Shown piece by piece: positions 9,237 through 18,019 of a DNA stretch of 64,000 nt (position 1 is the first letter of the stretch; every line of letters begins with the position of its first letter). The DNA is taken from contig NZ_JBNCNS010000001.1 in NCBI RefSeq assembly GCF_049847105.1, positions 1,116,001 through 1,180,000 on the forward strand. The letters run 5' to 3'. This DNA comes from Gordonia sp049847105. Lineage in GTDB: Bacteria; Actinomycetota; Actinomycetes; Mycobacteriales; Mycobacteriaceae. The notes beneath the pieces were generated by a model that was given only the letters and a program-made list of their open reading frames with translations, was not told where the DNA came from and ran no database searches. The translations under genes were made by a program, and so were the position numbers.

Positions 9237-9399
9237 CGTGATGCGTCCGCAGTCGGCGGTCGCGCGAGCGGACCTGCACGACCTGCACGACATGTACGAG
9301 ATCAGCGTGATGAAGACGGCGTCGTTGTGCTGATGAACTCCTGGCCGCCGTCGCCATGACCGGGTGCCGTGTCATGCCCACCACGACGACAGAAGGACG

Positions 9400-10638
9400 A
9401 TGATGACCGAGACCACCGCCACAACCGCTGAACACCTACCGGAATACCCGACTCCGCGGGCAGGCGGTTGCCCATTCGCTCCTCCCCCAGAGCTGCTCAG
9501 GCTACATGAGTCAGAGAAGACGATCGTCCGCGTCAAGACCTGGGATGGCACCACTCCGTGGGTGGTCACGAACCACGCGGCTCAGCGACAGATACTCACC
9601 GACCCGCGTATCAGTGCCGAGATCGGGCGAGACGGATATCCACACACCACTGATTCGATGAAGGCGCATTCCAAGGAGATGCCACCGTCGATCAACAACA
9701 CCGACGGTACCGAACATGCACGTTGGCGCAGGATGCTCACGAGCTCGTTCACCCGACGGCGGATGGAGAAACTCCGTCCCGCGATCCAGCGGATCACCGA
9801 TCACCTGATAGACGTGTTACTCGAAGGCCCCAACCCGACCGATCTGAACGAGGCGCTGTCCCTACCGCTGCCATCGATGATGATCTGCGACCTCCTCGGT
9901 GTGTCATATGACGATCACAAGTTCTTTCAAAAGCATGCCGGATTCACCAATGCGCGTTTCGACACGCCGGAAGAAGCTGCTGCGTCGGTTGCCGAATTGA
10001 GCCAGTATCTCTCCGATCTCATCGAGGCGAAGATGAAGAATCCTGGCGACGACCTGGTCACCGATCTCGCGGACCGAGTTTCCAGCGGTGTCCTGACGCT
10101 CGAAGAAGCCACACCGCTTGCGTTCATCTTGCTCGTCGCGGGTCATGACACCAGCGCCAACATGATCACACTCGGTACTGCTGTTCTGTTGCAGAATCCA
10201 GATCAGCTCGAACTACTCCGCAAGAACTCCACCGACGAGACATTCGTCGGGAACGCGGTCGAAGAGTTGCTGCGCTACTTGACGATTCCGCATCTACTCG
10301 CTCGGCGAGCGGTTCGCGAAGATTTCGAGTTCGACGGTGAGATCATCCGGGCGGGCGAGGGAGTCATCACACCCTTGTCGGCCGCCAACTGGGATCCTGA
10401 GGCGTTCCCGCAACCAGAGAAATTGGACCTCACCCGCCCGGCGAAGCACCACCACGCATTCGGTTGGGGGCCCCACCAGTGCGTCGGACAGCAACTGGCG
10501 CGCATCGAGCTCATCGTTGTCTTCAGCACGCTGTTCCGCCGCATACCCACGATGCAGCTCGCCGCTGACCTCGCGGACCTCGAGTTCAAAGAGGATTCGC
10601 AGGCCTACGGCATCTACCAGCTCCCCATCCGGTGGTGA
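9400..10638 (+). CDS. Cytochrome P450
   Basis: A 412-residue soluble bacterial P450, a haem monooxygenase normally fed by ferredoxin. The I-helix oxygen-activation motif AGHDTS is near residues 247-252, the K-helix ExxR is within EELLRY near 287, and the haem loop FGWGPHQCVG puts the cysteine ligand near residue 361. AGAAGG lies ahead of two consecutive ATG codons, so the start is 9400 or 9403. There is no membrane anchor, as usual for bacteria. Upstream are two SDR genes and downstream a TetR gene. The likely redox partner is the small ferredoxin at 3071-3265. It looks like the CYP105/107 group by general sequence, but the exact family is not assigned. Confidence 0.95.
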   Translation: MMTETTATTAEHLPEYPTPRAGGCPFAPPPELLRLHESEKTIVRVKTWDGTTPWVVTNHAAQRQILTDPRISAEIGRDGYPHTTDSMKAHSKEMPPSINNTDGTEHARWRRMLTSSFTRRRMEKLRPAIQRITDHLIDVLLEGPNPTDLNEALSLPLPSMMICDLLGVSYDDHKFFQKHAGFTNARFDTPEEAAASVAELSQYLSDLIEAKMKNPGDDLVTDLADRVSSGVLTLEEATPLAFILLVAGHDTSANMITLGTAVLLQNPDQLELLRKNSTDETFVGNAVEELLRYLTIPHLLARRAVREDFEFDGEIIRAGEGVITPLSAANWDPEAFPQPEKLDLTRPAKHHHAFGWGPHQCVGQQLARIELIVVFSTLFRRIPTMQLAADLADLEFKEDSQAYGIYQLPIRW

Positions 10639-10764
10639 CCTGACTCGGCATGTCTCGCTTGCCAATCGATCCGCTGATTCGGCCGCCACACGAGTCCGAT
10701 CAGGCTGTCGTTCATCTACAGTTGTTCAGATCGCCACACGGTCGGACCGAGGAGTCACGTTCTG

Positions 10765-11358
10765 ATGTCAATCCCCAGTGGACGCCGGCAAGTTCGGGGC
10801 ACGACCAGAGGTGGTGGTCCACGGTCCGAGAGCCGCATCCTTGATGCGGCCTACGACCTACTCACCGAGGAGGGACTGGCCGCAGCCACGGTCGAGGCCA
10901 TCGCGGCCCGCGCCGGGGTCAGCAAAGTGACCATCTACAAGTGGTGGCCGAATCGGGCCGCGGTGGTCACCAATGCCTTCCTCTCGAGGTCAGGGCACGC
11001 GCTCCCGTACCCCAACAGCATGACTCGGGAGGCCGTCATCGACTCGTTGATCCACATGGCCGACTCCTTTCGCGGCCCCACCGGCAAGGCCATCCGTGCT
11101 CTGGTCGCGGAGGGTCAGACCGACCCGGATGCGGCGCGTGCGTTCCAGGACGGCTACATCAATGCGCGACGTGAACGCGGTAGGGAGATAGTTCGCGACG
11201 CGATCGACGAAGGACTGATCAAGCCGGCGGATCCTGATGTGGTCCTCGACCTCCTGTTCGCACCGCTGTACTTCCGACTGATCGTCGGGCACCAACCGCT
11301 CAACGATGACGCAATACGCGCGCACGTCACGCTCGCACTCGACGGACTCTTGGCATGA
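10765..11358 (+). CDS. TetR/AcrR family transcriptional regulator
   Basis: A 197-residue repressor-type protein. Residues about 25-70 form the TetR helix-turn-helix, ILDAAYDLLTEEGLAAATVE followed by IAARAGVSKVTIYKWWPNRA. The remaining two thirds form the ligand-binding helical domain. It lies 126 bases after the P450 gene on the same strand and ahead of the aldolase unit. The repeated 16-base motif upstream of both plus-strand units (7281 and 11481) is the best candidate for its operator. The ligand is presumably the pathway substrate or an early intermediate. Function as local regulator is inferred from position. Confidence 0.88.
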   Translation: MSIPSGRRQVRGTTRGGGPRSESRILDAAYDLLTEEGLAAATVEAIAARAGVSKVTIYKWWPNRAAVVTNAFLSRSGHALPYPNSMTREAVIDSLIHMADSFRGPTGKAIRALVAEGQTDPDAARAFQDGYINARRERGREIVRDAIDEGLIKPADPDVVLDLLFAPLYFRLIVGHQPLNDDAIRAHVTLALDGLLA

Positions 11359-11480
11359 GACTCATGAGGTCTCGATTCCCGGCAACGTCGCAGTCCGGTC
11401 GGCCGACCTGACGAATATTTCTGCGCAGGAGCCTATTTCAGGAATACAGGCCTTGACACGCCGGCGTTTCGGCACAAAAC

Positions 11481-11496
11481 TGAACTAAACGTTCAG
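11481..11496. promoter_or_regulatory. Candidate TetR operator, copy 2
   Basis: TGAACTAAACGTTCAG matches the motif at 7281-7296 at 15 of 16 positions. A TTGACA sequence lies 20 to 30 bases before it, so it could overlap the promoter of the aldolase unit that starts at 11635. Confidence 0.6.
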
Positions 11497-11634
11497 AACT
11501 CATACGGCATGCTCTCCCAGCACGGACCTACCGCAGAGGCCGGCGAACAGCGAATGAGATACCCCGACCATCCGGGTGTCGATTCAACGTAACTCCACGA
11601 AGTAACTTCGCACCTACGAACTCAAGGACGGCAG

Positions 11635-12438
11635 ATGACGACCGGTGCCACGCAGACCGAGCATTCTTCTTTCGAGCTGCCTCTCAACCGAATCCCCGAC
11701 AGCGGAGCGATGTCATCCGACGAGCTCGCACTACGCCGCGATCTCGCGGCGGCCTACCGCCTGTGCGCCCTCTGGGGCTGGGATGACCTCATCTACAGCC
11801 ACATCTCGGCGCGATTGCCGGGTCCGGAACACCATTTTCTGGTCAATCCCCTCGGTCTCGGATTCGATGAGATCACTGCATCCAGTCTCGTCAAGATCGA
11901 CCTGGACGGCAACGTCATCGGGGACACCAGCCACTCGCCGAACGCCGCCGGCTTCGTCATCCACGGGGCGATTCACAGCGCCAGGGAAGACGCACAGTGC
12001 GTGATGCATCTACACACCGAAGCGGGGATGGCACTGTCGATCATGGCAGACGGGCTGCTCCCACTGACACAACATGCGATGCGCTTTCACGGTCGTCTCG
12101 GATATCACGACTACGAGGGAATCGCCCTGGACGAGGACGAGAAGCACCGCCTGATCGCCGATCTCGGAACGAGTATCGGTCTGATCTTGCGCAATCACGG
12201 CACCATCACCGTTGGACGCAGCGTGGCGCACGCGGTCATCGAAGGATTTTATCTCGAGAAAGCGTCCCGCGCACAGCTATTGGCACTGTCGTCCAATCAG
12301 TCACTGGTGACACCACCGACAGAAGTGATTGAATCCACTGTTACACAGTGGCTCCGCGATCTCGGTGTGTCCAAAGACCGCGAATGGCCTGCGCTCGTGC
12401 GAAAACTGGACCGTATCGATCCTTCGTACCGGGATTGA
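11635..12438 (+). CDS. Class II aldolase/adducin family protein
   Basis: A 267-residue class II aldolase-fold protein, a zinc-dependent enzyme family that includes fuculose-1-phosphate aldolase. The fold is visible as LAAAYRLCALWGWDDLIYSH, then FLVNPLGLGFDEITAS, the metal-site stretch VMHLHTEAGMALS and the later ILRNHGTITVG with another His ligand. It is a little longer than sugar-phosphate aldolases. In catabolic clusters such proteins may cleave or decarboxylate 3-hydroxy or keto acids. The next gene, an acyl-CoA ligase, begins seven bases after its stop, so the two are co-transcribed. A C-C cleavage or decarboxylation role in the local pathway is inferred. Confidence 0.85.
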   Translation: MTTGATQTEHSSFELPLNRIPDSGAMSSDELALRRDLAAAYRLCALWGWDDLIYSHISARLPGPEHHFLVNPLGLGFDEITASSLVKIDLDGNVIGDTSHSPNAAGFVIHGAIHSAREDAQCVMHLHTEAGMALSIMADGLLPLTQHAMRFHGRLGYHDYEGIALDEDEKHRLIADLGTSIGLILRNHGTITVGRSVAHAVIEGFYLEKASRAQLLALSSNQSLVTPPTEVIESTVTQWLRDLGVSKDREWPALVRKLDRIDPSYRD

Positions 12439-12445
12439 GTCGACG

Positions 12446-13993
12446 GTGAGCGACGCGATCCATCTCCGTACCTTCCAAGAGCATTGGGAGGCCACGGTCT
12501 CAGAGCACGGCGATCGGCCGTTCCTACTGTTCCACGACAGCACCGGGATCACTGAATACAGTTACCGGGAGTTCGACGAGATCGTTGGCCGGACGGCAGG
12601 GATGCTGCGCCACCACGGTGTTCGACCCGGCATGTCGGTCCATGTGGTGCTGCGCAACAGCCCTGCGTTTGTGGCATTGTGGCTCGCGGTGGCGCGCCTG
12701 CGAGCGTGGTTGGTACCCACCGACCCTGCTTCGACCGCCCGCGACATCGCCACCCAGGTCCGCCGGACGCGTCCGGTGGTCGCAGTCTGCTCCGACGTTC
12801 GAGCGCAGACGTACCGGGAGGGAGCGGACGGCCTGGTCCCGACGATCATCGAGGTCACCGAGGCCCCGGCCGACTGCGTCTCCGGCGGACCATTGTGCGC
12901 CGGAGAGCCGGTGACATTCAGTACGGATGTCGATCCCCAAGACCGGCTCGCGGTGATGTTCACGTCCGGAACTACGTCCGAACCAAAGGGAGTCGTTCTC
13001 ACGCAGGAGAACTACAGTACCGTCGGTGAGTCCATGGCCGATGCGGCCGGTCTGCGATCCCAGCATCGTTGGCTGGTCACCCTACCGTTGTTCCACGCGA
13101 ACGCGCAGTACTACTGCTTCGCACCCGCGATAGCTGTCGGAGCGAGTGTCGCACTCACCCATACCTTCTCGGCATCACAATGGGTTCACCAGGCGTCGTT
13201 CCTACAAGCCACCCATGCGAGTCTGTTCGCCGCGCCGATCCGAATGATCATCGCCCGCAATCCTATTGATGCACCGTCCCTCCAGTTGGAACACCTGTGG
13301 TTTGCGCAGAGCCTGGGCCCTGACCATCTCGACCAGTTCGGCAGGATCATCGGTTCACGGCCCCGACAATTGTATGGAATGACCGAAACCGTCGCTGCCG
13401 TCACAGTCCAAACGCACCAAGCCGCAGTGCCCGACTCCATCGGCGAGCCGCTCGATGGGCGCGAGGTCAAACTTGTCGACGGCCGTGGCCGCACCGCCGC
13501 GCCGGGCATTCCGGGAACGCTGTGCGTCCGCGGGAAACGCGGCGTAGACCTGTTCCAGAGTTACCTCGACGACCCTCACACCACGGATCGCGCTTTCACA
13601 GATCTGCCTGACGAGACGAGTTGGTTCAACACCGGCGACCTGGTGGTTGCCGCCCCGGACACCGGGGCCTATCGTTTCGTCGGCCGTGTTGACGACGTCA
13701 TCAAGGTGTCGGGCGAGAATGTGAGCCTCACCGAGGTGGAGTCCGTGCTCGCGCAAGCGCCAGGAGTCCTGGAAGTGGCGGTCGTGGCGCAGACCGACCC
13801 GATACGCGATCAGGTCCCGGTGGCCTACCTGGTGCCCCGAGACGCGCTGACACCACCGGATACGGATACATTGGATGCCTGGGCAGCGAGGAATCTCTCA
13901 CCGGCCGCTCGGCCCCACCGATGGCATCTCATCGACGAACTCCCCCGCACGAGTGTCGGCAAGGTCCGGAGATTCCTGATCGATTCCACGTAA
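12446..13993 (+). CDS. AMP-dependent acyl-CoA synthetase
   Basis: A 515-residue ANL-superfamily ligase that activates a carboxylic acid with ATP and CoA. The phosphate-binding motif TSGTTSEPKGV lies near residues 172-182, YGMTET near 310, and the hinge region TGDLVVAA...GRVDDVIKVSGENVS near 395-430. The C-terminal catalytic lysine is in TSVGKVRRF. The start chosen is GTG at 12446, seven bases after the aldolase stop, because the protein then begins at the normal family position; the ribosome site is weak. It probably activates an acid released by the ring-opening steps of this locus. The substrate is unknown. Confidence 0.9.
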   Translation: MSDAIHLRTFQEHWEATVSEHGDRPFLLFHDSTGITEYSYREFDEIVGRTAGMLRHHGVRPGMSVHVVLRNSPAFVALWLAVARLRAWLVPTDPASTARDIATQVRRTRPVVAVCSDVRAQTYREGADGLVPTIIEVTEAPADCVSGGPLCAGEPVTFSTDVDPQDRLAVMFTSGTTSEPKGVVLTQENYSTVGESMADAAGLRSQHRWLVTLPLFHANAQYYCFAPAIAVGASVALTHTFSASQWVHQASFLQATHASLFAAPIRMIIARNPIDAPSLQLEHLWFAQSLGPDHLDQFGRIIGSRPRQLYGMTETVAAVTVQTHQAAVPDSIGEPLDGREVKLVDGRGRTAAPGIPGTLCVRGKRGVDLFQSYLDDPHTTDRAFTDLPDETSWFNTGDLVVAAPDTGAYRFVGRVDDVIKVSGENVSLTEVESVLAQAPGVLEVAVVAQTDPIRDQVPVAYLVPRDALTPPDTDTLDAWAARNLSPAARPHRWHLIDELPRTSVGKVRRFLIDST

Positions 13994-14134
13994 ACAACTG
14001 TGGCATAACTTAACTCACCGCCGGAAGATCGAGTTTGACATCTCGTGACGCGAGCGACGGCGACCATGCGCGATCACGCGCTCAGCATTCTGAAACTCAC
14101 ACAGCTGGCGAGCGAAGGATCTGAAAGGAGACAT

Positions 14135-14914
14135 ATGCGTCTGAAAGGCAAGACCGCGGTCATCACGGGCGCGGGTTCGGGAATCGGCAAGGAGATGGCA
14201 CATCGCTTCGCCGCCGAGGGAGCTCAGGTCGTCTGCGCCAGCGTCAGCACTCGGTCTTTGGAGGTCGCCGAGGAGATCGGTGACGCGGCGATCGGAGTCA
14301 GAACAGACGTCGGCGACGAAGGAGACGTACGGCGCCTGATCGCCACCGCGGAGAACGCCTATGGCCGGATCGACATCCTGGTCAACAATGCCGGGTTCGG
14401 CGGGGGCCTGAAACCGTTGCACGAGCAGACCACCGAGACCTGGGACCGCGTGCACGGGGTCAACCTTCGAGGTCTCTTTTTCTGCATGAAGTACGGTGTG
14501 CGGTCGATGCTCGAGACGGGCGGGGGTGCCATTGTCAACGTCTCGTCGGCGACCAGCATGATCGGATGGAAACACCACGGGGTCTACGGAGCGGCCAAGG
14601 CGGGCGTGAACCAGCTGACCAAAGTTGCCGCGCTCGACTATGCCGATCACAACATCCGGGTCAACGCCGTCTGTCCGGGCACTATCTGGACCGGTCTCGT
14701 ACCGATGTCGAAAGAGTCGCCGGAGCCGCCACCGGGTGTCTTCCGGGTTGCGGGGATCCCCCTGGACCGTTGGGGCCTGTCCGAGGAGGTCGTCGCTGCT
14801 GCACTGTTCCTGGCGAGCGACGAGGCCTCGTACGTCACCGGCACGCTCATGCCGGTGGATGGCGGCTACTCCATCGGCTTTTCGGGCATGGGCGCGGAGA
14901 ACACGGGGTCCTGA
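14135..14914 (+). CDS. SDR family oxidoreductase
   Basis: A 259-residue classical SDR: TGAGSGIG for the nucleotide, NNAGFG, the serine in NVSSATSM and the catalytic YGAAK. The C-terminus is PVDGGYS. GAAAGGAG upstream of the ATG at 14135 makes the start clear. It lies 140 bases after the acyl-CoA ligase and closes the plus-strand accessory locus; the next gene (hsaF) converges from the other strand. It may oxidise a hydroxyacyl intermediate or an alcohol in the same pathway. Substrate not predictable. Confidence 0.88.
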   Translation: MRLKGKTAVITGAGSGIGKEMAHRFAAEGAQVVCASVSTRSLEVAEEIGDAAIGVRTDVGDEGDVRRLIATAENAYGRIDILVNNAGFGGGLKPLHEQTTETWDRVHGVNLRGLFFCMKYGVRSMLETGGGAIVNVSSATSMIGWKHHGVYGAAKAGVNQLTKVAALDYADHNIRVNAVCPGTIWTGLVPMSKESPEPPPGVFRVAGIPLDRWGLSEEVVAAALFLASDEASYVTGTLMPVDGGYSIGFSGMGAENTGS

Positions 14915-15021
14915 CGTCCTACGACGCAACGCCGGTCGGCGCATTCGCCCAGGCCCCTACCCGTTCCCACGAAGCAAATCGGGACTCTGGTTGAAGCCTG
15001 GGCGTTTCGCGCACCGGCACC

Positions 15022-16098
15022 TCAGACGCCGGCGTTCGCGTCCTGCTTCTTCTTCAGTTCCAGCGCGATGTCGATGAGCTGATCCTCCTGGCCACCAACC
15101 AGTTTGCGGTTGCCGGCCTCGAGCAGGATCTCGGCGGCCGACACGTTGTAGCGCTCGGCATGGCCCTCGGCGTGCTTGAGGAACGAGCTGTAGCAGCCGG
15201 CGTAGCCCATCATCATCGCCGAACGATCGACCAGGCACTCCGACGGCATCGCCGGACGCACCACGTCCTGGGCGGCGTCGGCGATCTTCATGAAGTCCAC
15301 GCCGGTGCTGATCCCCAGTTTGTCGCACACACCCACGAACGCCTCGGTCGGCGTGTTACCCGCACCCGCGCCGAATCGTCGGATCGAACCGTCGATCTGC
15401 TGAGCTCCCGCACGGATCGCGTTGATGGAGTTGGCAACCGCGATGTCGAGGTTCTCGTGGCCGTGGAAGCCGATCTGGGCGTCGTCGCCCAGCTCGGCGC
15501 GCACCGCCTGCACTCGAACGGTGACGTCTTCGAGCACCAACGCGCCCGCCGAGTCGACGACGTAGACGCACTGGCAGCCGGCATCGGCCATGATCCGGGC
15601 CTGCTCGGCCAACTTCTCCGGCGGTTGTGAGTGGCTCATCATCAAGAAGCCGACCGTTTCCAGCCCGAGGTCGCGTGCCAAGCCGAAATGCTGGATCGAC
15701 ACGTCGGCCTCGGTGCAGTGCGTGGCGATCCGGCAGATCTGCCCGCCGTTGTCCTGCGCGGCCCGGATGTCGTCCTTGGTGCCCAGACCGGGCAGCATCA
15801 GAAACGCGATCTTGGCCTGCTTCGCCGTCTCGGCGGCAGCCTTGATCAACTGCTGCTCAGGTGTTTTCGAGAACCCATAGTTGAACGACGACCCGCCCAA
15901 CCCGTCACCGTGGGTCACCTCGATCACCGGCACACCCGAGGCATCGAGTGCCGCGACGATATCGCGCACCTCCTGCTCGGTGAACTGATGCCGCTTGTGG
16001 TGGCTGCCATCACGCAACGACGAGTCGGTGATGCGGATGTCCAGGGTGTCGGAGTACTTGCGTGCGTTCGCCATCAAATCTGTTGCTGCTGCGGTCAT
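15022..16098 (-). CDS. hsaF: 4-hydroxy-2-oxovalerate aldolase, HsaF
   Basis: A 358-residue DRE-TIM aldolase. In steroid degradation HsaF cleaves 4-hydroxy-2-oxohexanoate, from rings A/B, to pyruvate and propanal. The metal and catalytic sequences SSLRDGSHHKRHQF (about residues 26-39) and FHGHENLDIAVANS are present, as is the C-terminal communication domain. It overlaps the end of hsaG by four bases (ATGA) and in this family the two proteins form a complex that channels the aldehyde. The order hsaE, hsaG, hsaF matches Mycobacterium tuberculosis Rv3536c-Rv3535c-Rv3534c. Homologues act in biphenyl pathways too (BphI), but the steroid neighbourhood and KstR box favour HsaF. Confidence 0.93.
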   Translation of the reverse strand: MTAAATDLMANARKYSDTLDIRITDSSLRDGSHHKRHQFTEQEVRDIVAALDASGVPVIEVTHGDGLGGSSFNYGFSKTPEQQLIKAAAETAKQAKIAFLMLPGLGTKDDIRAAQDNGGQICRIATHCTEADVSIQHFGLARDLGLETVGFLMMSHSQPPEKLAEQARIMADAGCQCVYVVDSAGALVLEDVTVRVQAVRAELGDDAQIGFHGHENLDIAVANSINAIRAGAQQIDGSIRRFGAGAGNTPTEAFVGVCDKLGISTGVDFMKIADAAQDVVRPAMPSECLVDRSAMMMGYAGCYSSFLKHAEGHAERYNVSAAEILLEAGNRKLVGGQEDQLIDIALELKKKQDANAGV

Positions 16099-17000
16099 GC
16101 CGAGACTCCCAACTTCTGCTTCGCGATCTCTTCGCCGACCTTGGTGGCAGCGGCGGTCATGATGTCGAGGTTGCCCGCGTACGGCGGCAGGAAGTCACCG
16201 GCGCCCTCGACCTCGACGAAGATGGAGACCCGCGCGTGCCCACCGTTGAGCACTGACGGCGGATCGAACTGCGGATCCTGGAGCAGCCGATAGCCGGGCA
16301 CGTACGCCTGGATCTCCTTCTCCCGCTTGTGGATCGACTCGGCGATCGCGTCGGTGTCCGCATCCTCCGGGATCGCACAGAAGATGGTGTCGCGCATGAT
16401 CATCGGCGGATCGGCCGGGTTCAGGATGATGATCGCCTTGCCGCGGGTCGCCCCGCCGATGGTCTCCACACCCTTTGACGTCGTCGCGGTGAACTCGTCG
16501 ATGTTCGCGCGCGTACCCGGGCCGGCCGAGACGGACGCGACCGACGCGACGATCTCGGCGTAGGGCACCGGCACCACGGACGACACCGCGTGCACCATCG
16601 GGATGGTCGCCTGCCCACCGCAGGTGATCATGTTGGTGTTCGGCGCGTCCAGGTGCTCGCGGAGGTTCGCAGGCGGGACCACCGCCGGACCGACCGCGGC
16701 CGGGGTGAGGTCGACCGCGGTGATCCCGGCCGCCTCGTACTTCGGGGCGTATTCGCGATGCACATAGGCCGATGTCGCCTCGAAGATGAAGTCCGGACGT
16801 TCCGACGACGACAGGAGTTCGTCGGCGCCACCGCTCATGGTGATCAGGCCGTGGTCGGCGGCCCGCTTCATGCCCTCGGAGTCGGCGTCGATGCCGACCA
16901 TCCACCTCGGTTCGATGACCCCGGATCGTTCCAGCTTGTACATCAGGTCGGTGCCGATGTTGCCCGACCCGATGATCGCTGCGGTCAGCTTGGCTGCCAC
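16095..17000 (-). CDS. hsaG: Acylating aldehyde dehydrogenase, HsaG
   Basis: A 301-residue CoA-acylating aldehyde dehydrogenase that converts the propanal (or acetaldehyde) made by HsaF to acyl-CoA with NAD. The Rossmann motif GSGNIGTD is at residues 11-18 and the catalytic cysteine sits in NMITCGGQA at about residue 127. The start is a GTG with AAGGAGG upstream. It lies 87 bases after hsaE and overlaps hsaF by four bases, consistent with the HsaF-HsaG channelling complex. It is named from the operon; BphJ-type enzymes are the same family. Confidence 0.93.
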   Translation of the reverse strand: MAAKLTAAIIGSGNIGTDLMYKLERSGVIEPRWMVGIDADSEGMKRAADHGLITMSGGADELLSSSERPDFIFEATSAYVHREYAPKYEAAGITAVDLTPAAVGPAVVPPANLREHLDAPNTNMITCGGQATIPMVHAVSSVVPVPYAEIVASVASVSAGPGTRANIDEFTATTSKGVETIGGATRGKAIIILNPADPPMIMRDTIFCAIPEDADTDAIAESIHKREKEIQAYVPGYRLLQDPQFDPPSVLNGGHARVSIFVEVEGAGDFLPPYAGNLDIMTAAATKVGEEIAKQKLGVSA

Positions 17001-17087
17001 CTGCGCCTCCTTGCTCGTTCGTACGTGTTGAAGTTCTTGTTGGTCAGTTCTCGTCCATCGGCCCAGTCAGCACCGCCGCCGGCTGAG

Positions 17088-17876
17088 CTAGTCGAAGTCC
17101 AGCGTCACGCTGCCCAGCCCCTCGAACTCGGCGACGAAATGGTCACCCGAGCTGATGTCGATCGCGCGGGTCGCGGTGCCGGGCAGGATCACGTCGCCCT
17201 TGCGGAGCCGTACGCCGAAGCCCTCGACCTTGCGGGCGAGCCAGGAGACCGCGTTCAACGGGTGACCCAACACCGCCGACGAGTTGCCCTTGGCAATCAC
17301 CTCACCATTACGGTGCAACACCGCGTCGATGTTCCCGGTGTCGATCTCGCTGATCGGGACACGTTGTTCGCCGAGTATCCAGCCGCACGACGACGCATTG
17401 TCGGCGATGGTGTCACACAGGGTGATCTTCCAGTCCTTGATGCGTGAGTCGATCAGCTCGATCGACGGCACCACCCATTCGACCGCCTCGATCACGTCCA
17501 CGTTGGTGCAGCCCTCGCCCGGAAGGTCCGCGCCGAGGATGAAGCCGACCTCCACCTCGACGCGCGGAAAGCAGAGCTTCTTCGCATCGATCGGCGTCTT
17601 CTCGAAGTACTGCATCTCGTCGAGGAGATGGCCGTAATCGGGCTCGTCGACGTTCATCATCTTCTGCATGGCCTCGGAGGCGAGGCCGACCTTGTGACCG
17701 GCAACCTTCGCGCCGGCATCGAGCCGCTTGCGGATATTGATCAGCTGGATCTCGTAGGCGTCGACGACATCGAGGTCGGGGTGGGTGTCGGTCGGCCGAT
17801 CGATCGCGACGGCGGCCTTCTCCGAGTTCCACAGATCGGCCGCGATCTGCTCACGAATTGCCTGGTCGACCGCCAC
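17088..17876 (-). CDS. hsaE: 2-hydroxypenta-2,4-dienoate hydratase family, HsaE
   Basis: A 262-residue hydratase of the MhpD/HpaH family. HsaE adds water to 2-hydroxyhexa-2,4-dienoate, the small fragment cut from rings A/B by HsaD. Family features include AGHKVGLASEAMQ, PRVEVEVGFILGADLPGEG and the C-terminal GDVILPGTATRAI. The start is GTG with AAGGAGACGAA upstream. A KstR-type box lies about 73 bases before it, and the gene leads the hsaEGF operon. Position and operon order equal those of the M. tuberculosis steroid cluster. Confidence 0.93.
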   Translation of the reverse strand: MAVDQAIREQIAADLWNSEKAAVAIDRPTDTHPDLDVVDAYEIQLINIRKRLDAGAKVAGHKVGLASEAMQKMMNVDEPDYGHLLDEMQYFEKTPIDAKKLCFPRVEVEVGFILGADLPGEGCTNVDVIEAVEWVVPSIELIDSRIKDWKITLCDTIADNASSCGWILGEQRVPISEIDTGNIDAVLHRNGEVIAKGNSSAVLGHPLNAVSWLARKVEGFGVRLRKGDVILPGTATRAIDISSGDHFVAEFEGLGSVTLDFD

Positions 17877-17948
17877 TTCGTCTCCTTCTCCGTTGCCTTC
17901 GGCCCGCTCGCCGCCCTCCGGGCGCCACCGAGTGAACGTGTTCTAGTT

Positions 17949-17962
17949 TAGAACATGTTGCA
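17949..17962. promoter_or_regulatory. KstR-type operator upstream of hsaE
   Basis: TAGAACATGTTGCA fits the KstR consensus TNNAACNNGTTNNA. A partial second palindrome, GAACGTGTTCTA (17935-17946), lies immediately beside it and lacks only the outer base. The kstR gene is in this window at 59838. Confidence 0.8.
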
Positions 17963-18019
17963 GATTCGCGACATGCCCCCGCCGCTCCGCCGTCGGTCGA
18001 ATGACCTCGGTGGATGCGC

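Noticed and set aside
9240..9333. A short frame of about 31 codons between the SDR and P450 genes
   Set aside because: No ribosome site and no conserved feature; probably leader or spacer.
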